Assembly: GCA_032629725.1 (NCBI GenBank)
Contig: JAFEVB010000007.1
Coordinates: forward strand, 310,001-374,000
Direction of reading: 5' to 3'
DNA: 64,000 nt
Origin: Gremmenia infestans
Taxonomy: Eukaryota; Ascomycota; Leotiomycetes; Helotiales; Hamatocanthoscyphaceae
Positions 56,276-64,000 of the stretch are shown in pieces (within the stretch, counting starts at the first letter, position 1; each line of letters starts with the position of its first letter). The position numbers and the translations under genes are program-made. The notes beneath the pieces are model-generated. The model had not been told where the DNA came from, did no database searches, and was given only the letters and a program-made list of their open reading frames with translations.

Positions 56276-57892
56276 TCAGAGTATATCCTTAACATTAAGC
56301 TCATCAAACTCATCCAGCAACTCCTCCATATCAATTTTGGGTGTCTCGTCCTCCCCATCCTCCGTCTCCACCACACTCATTTCATCAGCCTCCTTCTTCG
56401 CCTGTTGTTGCGCTTTATACAACGCCATCGTAGCCCTCAGCTCAGTATCTTCCTCAACATCCCTCAAAAACATCTCGTAATCCTTATCCATCTTCTCTTG
56501 ATCCGCCTTCTTCGGCAACAAGTCCCCGTCGTCCCTAGCCATACGCTTGAGACGCCAGTTACGGTTCTTAGACTTCTTCTTGCGTGCATAGAACTTCTTG
56601 ACGAGCATTACGTCGGGAATCTGCGAGGAGTATGTGTTGGATTCTTCGAGGGCGTCGAACTGCGGGCTGTTGAAGTTTGTGCCGGTTAGCATATAGCCCA
56701 TGACTGAGTCACCAGGATGTAGGACGTTTCCGAGATGGGTTCGGGTGTAATAGGTCCTGTCATTTGAGCCGAGATCTGAGGCGCGGGCTACTGTTGCTTC
56801 GGCGAGTAACCATTTTCCTTTTGATGCACCGGTGGGCTCAATGTCCATGACGATGAATTCAGTAAGTTCTGTAACATTTGCGAGAGAGGTGAAGGGGGCA
56901 CGCCAATAGATGGGAGTGCTGATGTCGGCTGTTTGGAGAGTGCTTGGGTCGAGAATGTTTAGGGAGGTTCCTACTCTGTAGCAAAGACCAAGAGGGAGAA
57001 TGTTGCCAGTCTGCTTTGCCAATTTTATAGGTAACGCAACCAAATCATCCTTGCATATCGGTACCAATTCCACCGAGAATGTAAATTTGTAGGAGCTCGT
57101 AGATGTGTGAATATCCATGGATATGAGTTCTTGGGATTTCTTGGATCGAACTGGTGTAACCGATGTCAAGAAGTCGACGAACTTCTCGGCTTGGTTTCGT
57201 GCTGAGTAGTAGAAATCCAACCCATCTTTCACCTCCTTGATATTGATCGTGTCCTTGTGTGCGCTGTGCTTGAGAATGAGTTGTTCCAAGAAGAGGAAAG
57301 TTCGCTTATGAGGGACCTTTTGTCGGACTTGTACGCAAGCTCTCCAAGTATTCGCAGTGTAGGATTTCGCACAGTCGGGACATTGCTGGTAGGCAACGAC
57401 ATATTCCACCTCGAAAGACTGTTGCAGAACGACGCCTTCAGATACCGAATCTTGGATGGTGAGCTTGACCTTTTCTCTCCGAGAATGCGGTTCCGTCCAT
57501 ATGAAGCTTGCGTCAATAATCCTAACTTTATGCAGACCTCGTAGTTTCTTTAGGCAGAGGGCGAGGAGTTCTCTGGATTCGCGTGCCGCCACAATCCAAC
57601 TCCCTGGGGGCAAGAGCCAACGGTCGCAATCTCTGCAGAAATGTAAGGTGGCCTCGCGTTGGATGCCTTGGGATACATCGACGGTCGTCTTCACACAGTC
57701 GTAACAGAGAGCACCGGCTGAAATCGTGCCATCGATAGGAGCGCCACAGTTGCAGCAAAGAATTCTGAACGCTGTTAGCGAGTGCTGCGGGGAAATGCAG
57801 AAAGAGGGATGGATGACTTACGTTGCATTTGTCTGTTCGCCTCTTATTTGAGGAGCAATAGACACCGGAGCGTCAAGGTCCATTGCAGACAT
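56276..57892 (-). CDS. NMD3: 60S ribosomal subunit export adaptor Nmd3
   Basis: The model is complement(join(56276..57764, 57822..57892)), 519 residues, the usual Nmd3 length. The 57-base intron (GTAAGT...TTCAG) follows a 23-codon first exon that starts MSAMDLDAPVSIAPQ. Zinc-binding Cys pairs are present in order: ILCCNCGAPI, LCYDC, HFCRDCDRW and QQCPDCAKSY. The central eIF5A-like and eL22-like parts follow (DFYYSARNQAEKFVDFL is diagnostic). The acidic C-terminus ends EELLDEFDELNVKDIL and contains the leucine-rich export signal region. Nmd3 loads on late pre-60S particles in the nucleus and carries them to the cytoplasm through Crm1. Confidence 0.95.
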
Positions 57893-58715
57893 GGTGATGG
57901 TTGTTGGGTGTCTTCTTTCTTGACGCTTGGGATGAAGAGTTGATTTGACTCTTTCCCTTTGGTGGTGGGATTGATAAGAAACTTCAAAAATTATTGCCCC
58001 GCCTCTGATAATGACCGCACTTCAACCGAGCATCGCTTTCTCAGCAACGCCACGCACGGGACCTGTCAAGCCACATTTTATTTATCTCCTTTGTATCCCG
58101 TAGAATAGAAGTATAGTGCTATAGAGATATACCGCGTTACCTTTCTATCTGTTTCAGGCTGGCTGGTACTGTAGTGCAGGAAAACAAATGCCCAGTCACG
58201 GGGTAAGTCTCACGTGATCACACCTGCTACAACATCTCATAGAGTAGGAGCGAGGGTGTGGCAGGGATCAGGTATGAGTCTATTTTTATTTTTTTATTTG
58301 TAAGATTGAATTATCTCCAACTATTCCTGACCAGCCCACAGAAGTAATATGCCACCACCTATGTCCTTCATGTTGTGATATTCAAGAATGATTGCACCAT
58401 CTCCTAGCTCCACCAATAACACTCAATACTGCCGACAACCCAATCTGGATACGCGGTCGTGATATGCTCTTTGACCTTGATGAAGGCCCCTCTCGAGTGT
58501 TATCTCTAATGCTGCCCACCAATGGAGTGACGAAGAAATCATGTACGTTTGCCGTTCACAGGAAGCTTCAGGGGTTCTGAAGAGGGGTCATTCAGGACGA
58601 TGAATTGACGCAATCCCGTACGACATTAGGTAGAAGCCCATATAAAGGGCTTTGAGTAGCCACAAATCTTCAAGGTAATTGTGATAATTGAGTAAATACT
58701 CTTACATCAAACAAT
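57893..58715. other. divergent promoter region NMD3 / dioxygenase
   Basis: 823 bases between divergent starts. A poly-T tract (near 58285-58300) and ordinary sequence. The open frame at 58392-58580 is short and not protein-like. Confidence 0.4.
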
Positions 58716-60076
58716 ATGGCTCCCTCTGCAACTGAAACTACTACTCTCCCAGTTCGTGCTGTCGAGAATCCGCGGGTCAAGTTGACCAGCAATACTGGCC
58801 CGTATAAAGAGCTGGCCCCCATTGGCTACGAGAAGAAGGCCGAAGAGGAAGGAACTGATGAATACCAAGCTGCCAAGGTAAGCAACCAGATTTTCCTATC
58901 TATCTTCATCTTTCTGACCAACGTATAGTACAAGAATTACCTCCCGACATGGGGCAATGAGAAATACCCACCACTTGAGAAGTACGAGCACAGGGACCAT
59001 GGCCTAGATGCCGACACGACCTATCCTGAGCTCTTAGCCCAAGGAGTTATCACCAACGATCTTACTCCAACAATTGGGACTGAAGTGACGGGAGTGCAGC
59101 TCAGCAAGCTGAGCAATGCCGGCAAGGATCAACTGGCCCGATTCGTCGCTGAGCGTAAGGTTGTGGCTTTCCGGGATCAGGACTTTGCCGACTTGCCCAT
59201 TGGCGAGGCTCTCGACTATGGCAGGTATTTTGGACGTCTACATATCCACCCAACATCTGGCGCTCCAGAAGGCTTCCCAGAAGTCCATCTCGTACATAGA
59301 GGTGCCGGAGACAAGACCGCAGAATCATTCTTCCAAACAAGAACAAGTTCTGTGGCGTGGCACTCGTAAGTTCCTTCCCTTCATGCATGAGGCTTTTCCG
59401 AAGAAGTAATGCTGAAACGTATCTTCCACAGCGACGTATCGTATGAACAGCAACCACCAGGAACCACTTTCCTCTACATTCTCGACGTACCAGAGACTGG
59501 TGGAGATACTCTCTTTGCGAACCAAGTCGAGGCATACAATCGTCTAAGTCCAGGTTTCCAGGAGAGGCTCCACGGTTTGAAGGCTACCCACTCTGGCATT
59601 GAGCAAGTCAACGCCTCAAGGGAAAAAGGAGGAGCCGTTCGCCGAGAGCCGGTAGTCAGTGAACACCCAATCGTTAGAACCCATCCTGTGACAGGAGAAA
59701 AGGCCTTATATGTCAATCCTCAATGTAAGTACAAACGGCAATGCATGTTTATACAGCGCTGATGGCCACTCAGTTACTAGAAGTATTGTCGGATATAAAC
59801 AAGAAGAGAGCGATGCCTTACTAGTAAGCAGAATCCACCTGAAGCAAAGAGCACTTGGAGACTAACCACACTATGCAGAAATTCTTGTATGATCATATCG
59901 CCTACGGAGCGGATTTCCAAGCACGCGTAAAATGGGCCGAGAAAACAGTAGTAGTGTGGGACAACCGGGTGACGCTTCACTCGGCGCTTGTGGACTGGAA
60001 GAGTGGACAGAGACGACATTTGGCCCGCATTGCACCGCAAGCAGAGCCACCGACGGAAACCCCTTTCAAGGCATGA
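58716..60076 (+). CDS. TauD-type Fe(II)/2-oxoglutarate dioxygenase
   Basis: The model is join(58716..58877, 58929..59365, 59432..59724, 59774..59823, 59879..60076), 379 residues. All four introns are GT-AG and in phase. The TauD fold is marked by FRDQDF, the iron ligands HSD (His199, Asp201 in WHSDVSYEQQPPGTT) and distal His348 in WDNRVTLHSAL, and the 2-oxoglutarate Arg in SGQRRHLARI. Relatives release sulfite from taurine or other sulfonates, or act on other small acids, so sulfur scavenging is likely but unproven. It ends 102 bases from the convergent gene downstream. Confidence 0.9.
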
Positions 60077-60178
60077 AACTTCATAGCGTAGCATGATTAG
60101 CCAGGCTATATAAAACTCGTATATGTACTGATTCCTTAATCACGGGCCGTCGCGGTGATATATGAAACCCCTTTGCTT

Positions 60179-61395
60179 TCACAGAAACATAGGAATAACC
60201 TCACGTTTCTTTTTCTGTTGCTCGAGCTCTTGCTGCTTTGACTTCTGTCGAGCAAATTCCACTCGGGACATCCGAGGTTTAGCAGTATTCGAAACAGTGG
60301 TAGCCTTGGCCTCCTGAAAGGGGCGTCCCGATGATGACTTCTCAACAGCAACCACTTTCTTGGGCGAGGAACTGAAATCTGATTTGGAGACACTTGTTGT
60401 ACCTTTCCTGGATTTAATGGTAGGAATTGAACGAGAACTAGACAGCAAGCTATGCTTGGAGGTTTGCTTAGAATCGAGGGCAAGTAACCTTGGGGGCGGT
60501 ATTGGTGCATCAAGGTCATCATCATCTTCGTCCGATGACGCGGTTGAGCTCTCAGTTCCGTTATGGGGCGCTTTCCCACCCCGGGAAGCTCTGGATGATT
60601 CTGCGACTGACAATTGAGAGGACCTCAACAGCGCTGATGGCCTTTGGAAGCCGGCAGCAGCTCGTGTGGTTGTGGTAGTTGTAATCGATGCAATCTTCCC
60701 CAAGAATGCAGCTTTCTTACGAGGACTGTCCATTAAGCCGTGCAGAGTGGTGCCGACATATGGAAGATCTATAGCATCATCGCTATCATCGGAGTCCTTA
60801 GGATCTCCAGGTTTCTGATTCAAGATATTTTCAAGGGCATTCCTCTGAGTCTTTGATCGGTTGACACTTTCAACTTTTCGTCTAGTTTGATCAGGCATTC
60901 TTCCAGTGACTGGACGTGATATCGACTTGATTTCATCGGCCTTTTGAGCCTTTACACTCTTCTGTTGACGCTTGTACTCGGCGGTGTGGAGATGGACGGT
61001 GAACCGTTGTGCAGTCGTAAGGAATTCATCTTCTACCATACGGTACTTGTCGTCTTGCTCGATGCCCTCATCCATGAATCTAATTCTACGTTAGCTAGCC
61101 CAAAGCTAATTTCCAATGATCATACCTTTCTGTCGGTGGCTCTGGAGCAGGTGAAGTCGAAGGAGCGCGAACTTGGACATGTGAGTTCAATATTACGTGC
61201 ATCGTCAGAGTAGGTACGCTTACCCTGCCCAATCGCCTTTTCTTTCCTCGATGAAGCAGGCCCATCATCTACATCGCTTCCCGGGGTCGAAGTGTCGACC
61301 TTTTGCCGTTTCGGGGTCGGCCTCGCAGCTGTGGCAGATCTTTTGGTCACGAGAGTTGTGGAGCTACTCGTTGCCCAAGGAAGTTTGCGAGGCAT
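60179..61395 (-). CDS. nuclear-type low-complexity protein, unknown function
   Basis: The model is complement(join(60179..61079, 61126..61171, 61224..61395)), 372 residues, with two short introns in phase and a 46-base middle exon (VRAPSTSPAPEPPTE). The N-terminus is MPRKLPWATSSST, with a PTPKRQKVD nuclear-signal-like motif. The best conserved-looking part is RFMDEGIEQDDKYRMVEDEF then LTTAQRFTVHLHTAEYKR. The rest is Ser/Asp-rich and disordered, ending in a basic coiled coil RVEFARQKSKQQELEQQKKKRE. I recall anonymous fungal proteins with this layout but no assigned role. Confidence 0.7.
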
Positions 61396-62054
61396 CTCGA
61401 ATAAGTTGGAGACACTTCATCCATAAATTAAAAGACTTTTTAATTGCACTAGATGTTTCGCGCATTTCATATGTCTTGTGACCGCGTCTGGGTACATGAC
61501 ATGTACGGAGGTATTTAACGCGTTGGCGAATCGCCAAGGACGCGACCGACTCTCGCCTTAAATCCCGAGACCAAAGAGAATTGATCCTTTGCTACAATAA
61601 CAAGTCAGAACCAAATCTAAACCGTTTGACGGTGAATGTGGGTATTCAAAATGTATTTTGAATCAAATGAATACCTAGGTACCTTAAGGATGAATGGGAT
61701 GCAAGTTGCCAGTTGCACCCTGGATATCAGGCACAAAAGATTTCTGCCTGGCTCGTAGCTGGTCGTAGCTTCCAAAAGGCGGCAGCTTCGAAGGCAGTCG
61801 AACCTCCAAGAGTCATATTCATATCCAAAGGCCCCGTGGCCTTTGACATTTCAGCCTTTCACTTGACATGCATGTCAAATTTATATGAGTTAAAGCATTT
61901 ATAAGTCTTCCAGTCATAAGCGCCTTCCTTTTTTTATAGCAATTTTCAATTCCTCTCTTTTGGCAGGCTGGGCCGATTCAACTCTTTGCCCAGACTCAAT
62001 TCGTTTCATGGGTTCTTCACCAAGACATACGCTCTATTCTTCGGAGCTCTCGTG
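61396..62054. other. promoter region of the eIF2alpha kinase gene
   Basis: Divergent interval. The kinase frame is open from about 61986 without an ATG before 62055. No other feature was identified. Confidence 0.4.
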
Positions 62055-64000
62055 ATGTCTTCGGTACCTGGGACTACTTTTGATGAGCATGGGGCTTCGC
62101 ACGTGGATGCAAGTTATTCAAGTGCTCCGGAGTCTCAAAATGAGGTTTTGTCTGAAACAAGTTTTACTGAAGAATCCGGTGAGCCCGTGATAGGAAATGT
62201 TCCGCAAAACATAGATGTAGGGACTCTTGTCCGGACACCGGCCTCGAATTCCCAATTACCCCATCTCCCGCCTCGCCAGTATAGAGATTTATTATTTTTT
62301 TCTTTCATCGAAGCTGGTTGTAGGAAGCAAGCTGCCGCCGCTCTCAACAATGGACGCCGTGCTGAAGACCACCTCGCGGAAGATCACCCCGAAGTTCTTC
62401 GTCTGGCAGAGGCTGTTTTCACGAAGATGTTACCACAGCTGAGACAACCTGGATGGTCCTCCGAAGATCTTAGTGCTTTGAGTTTTCACGAGTTGCGTCG
62501 CTATTCACAGTCTTTCGATACATTACTGCAGTCAAAGATTACTACAGAACAGTCGGCCAGCCTTTTTCAGCAAAGTGCCCCTAGAGCCATTGCAGGGGAC
62601 CCTGAGACGTCGAATCCAGGGTCTCTTGGTAGTGACGAAATGTCTTCTCTTTTTGAAAGATTTGCACAACAGCCTAACAACTCGTATAATCACGGCACGT
62701 ATGGAACCACAACGGATTCGAATTTCTTTTCTCGCTCCGGTGACGCGGCTTCTTCTTTATTCGAGAGGTCGGAAGCACAAGCACTCATTACTCAACCCTT
62801 TGGCAGAAACATGATTCCACAGCAAGCCTATCTGTCCGCTGAGCAGGGTCCTACAAACTCCAGTTACACGACAAAATTTAAGCAAGGAGCTCGTCTTGGG
62901 AAAGGAGGATTTGGGGAAGTCTGGTGTGCTCTGCATCTTCTCGACGGCCAAGAATATGCTATCAAGAAGATACGCATTACGGCGGCTCAGTTGTGTTCAA
63001 TCTCGAGCGAGCTTGATGCCCAATATTTACTATTGGCAGAGCTTCGTGCATTAGCGAAACTAAAACAAAGGAATGTGGTAAGATACTTCGACAGTTGGAT
63101 TGAGAGGTGTCCCGCAGCAAGAACAAATCAAGACATCATTAGTAATGAGGCCTACAATAAAAGTTATGCGTGAGTTTCTCCCATGATGCGCTTTTGACAT
63201 TCTCCTACTCACGAGATGCAGTAGGGGAGGCTCGTCTGAAACATCCGAGGAGGCGCAATCTGTTTCCAGACTAGAGACCCAGGAAGATATCGCGTCTGGA
63301 CTACGAAACCTTCAACTTGACCATGAAAAGAATCTGAAGAGAGATGACAAGAGAAGGCAAGATTCTCTCATGGAGTCCAGAGACGACGGTATGATTATCT
63401 TCGAAACATCAGCCACTTCAAATCGAACAGACGCTGCGGAATTTACTTCCACTAGGACGAATTCTGGCGCCAGGAAGAAGTCGTTATTTCGAAAGCCAAG
63501 TGAGATGTCCGATGATGACACTGAAGAGGTGCCTAGATCGAGTGAAGAAACCGAGAGCTCTGGATACGAGCACGACGTTATTATCTTCATTCAAATGGAA
63601 TTACATCCAATAACCCGTAAGCACCGCCCATTTCTTCAAGTCCAACATTTAATTTTTGCACCTGAAAAATGAGCCGTCTTTTATATATATTCCAGAACGT
63701 CGCACTGTTTGTTCCCCGTGCCTTTTGCCACCCAAAAATATTGAAGCAGGCAACACTGACTTTTTGGACGGTGTAGTGGAGGAATTTATGTGGCCAGAAC
63801 AGCAAAGATGGAACCAAAGCGAGCAGATCCACCACTGTTATCATGCATCTGCAACTGCTCGCATCGCTCTAGCCATCCTCGATGGCATCGAGTACATACA
63901 TAGCAACAAAATCGTCCACCGCGATCTTAAGCCAGGTAACATATTCCTTTCAGTCATCAGAGAGCCAGTGCCACCTGAAGGAGCTATCAACATCACCACG
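62055..64000 (+). CDS. eIF2alpha kinase, PEK/HRI-like (3' end outside window)
   Basis: Exons are 62055..63169, 63222..63616 and 63696..beyond 64000 (GTGAGT...GCAG and GTAAGC...CCAG). The first in-frame ATG is 62055. After about 275 mostly disordered residues comes the kinase domain: glycine loop RLGKGGFGEVW, AIKKI with the ATP-binding Lys, ELRALAKLKQRNVVRYFDSWIE, then a long Ser/Glu-rich insert that splits the N-lobe, then VIIFIQMEL and the catalytic loop HSNKIVHRDLKPGNIFL. The long insert after RYFDSW is characteristic of eIF2alpha kinases, and the lack of a visible RWD/HisRS part so far favours the HRI/PEK type (as S. pombe Hri1/Hri2) over Gcn2. It would phosphorylate eIF2alpha under stress. 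The second acceptor is the least certain splice site. Confidence 0.85.

Overview
The window is fungal nuclear DNA. Its genes are split by short GT-AG introns (about 45 to 160 bases), there are no operons, it encodes typical ascomycete proteins (Nmd3, Esf2, Lyc1-like, an RNF216-type RBR ligase, a PEK/HRI-like eIF2alpha kinase), and it contains an AT-rich transposon block full of C-to-T and G-to-A decay, as left by repeat-induced point mutation (RIP). This fits a filamentous ascomycete (Pezizomycotina). A leotiomycete is my guess from the general look of the proteins and cannot be proven from the sequence alone.

Layout. 1-6 kb: the 3' part of a YeeE/YedE sulfur-transport gene, a complete four-exon DHA2-type MFS transporter, a doubtful small gene, and the 5' half of a second MFS transporter. 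6.0-26.3 kb: a 20.25-kb insertion splits that second transporter inside an exon. It is a Mutator-like element (MULE) with 121-bp terminal inverted repeats, a 9-10 bp target duplication and a decayed minus-strand transposase. Two chromodomain-type Gypsy LTR retrotransposons are nested inside it in opposite orientations, each with LTRs and a 5-bp target duplication. 26.3-32 kb: the 3' half of the broken transporter, a wax-synthase-like MBOAT acyltransferase and an APH-family phosphotransferase. 32-36.9 kb: a gene-poor stretch with a small acidic relic, a decayed transposon-like ORF, an intron-containing tRNA-Gln and a local direct duplication.

37-49.6 kb: ordinary gene space with a RBR E3 ligase (five exons), a Lyc1-like acetyltransferase, a 106-residue three-exon gene, an aldehyde dehydrogenase and, divergent from it, ESF2. 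50.4-51.8 kb: a RIP-decayed Tc1/mariner copy. 52-56 kb: several small minus-strand genes of unknown function. 56-64 kb: NMD3, a TauD-type dioxygenase, a conserved-looking nuclear-type protein of unknown function, and an eIF2alpha kinase cut by the window end.

How genes relate: ESF2 and NMD3 both serve ribosome production (18S processing and 60S export), and the kinase controls translation initiation, but there is no sign of physical clustering beyond chance. The YeeE/YedE and TauD proteins both touch sulfur metabolism but lie 58 kb apart. The two MFS transporters plus the acyltransferase could be the remains of a small accessory or secondary-metabolism locus. It lacks any visible core synthase, and one transporter has been destroyed by the transposon.

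The most unusual items are the three-deep nested insertion in a transporter exon, a cysteine-rich ORF carried antisense between pol and the 3' LTR in both Gypsy copies, repeated 'TTATAATATAGAGCTAATA' modules on both flanks of the MULE interior, an interstitial (CCCTAAA)3 tract, and the row of small helical proteins at 53-55.6 kb. Exon joins were worked out by hand from splice sites, phase and protein continuity.
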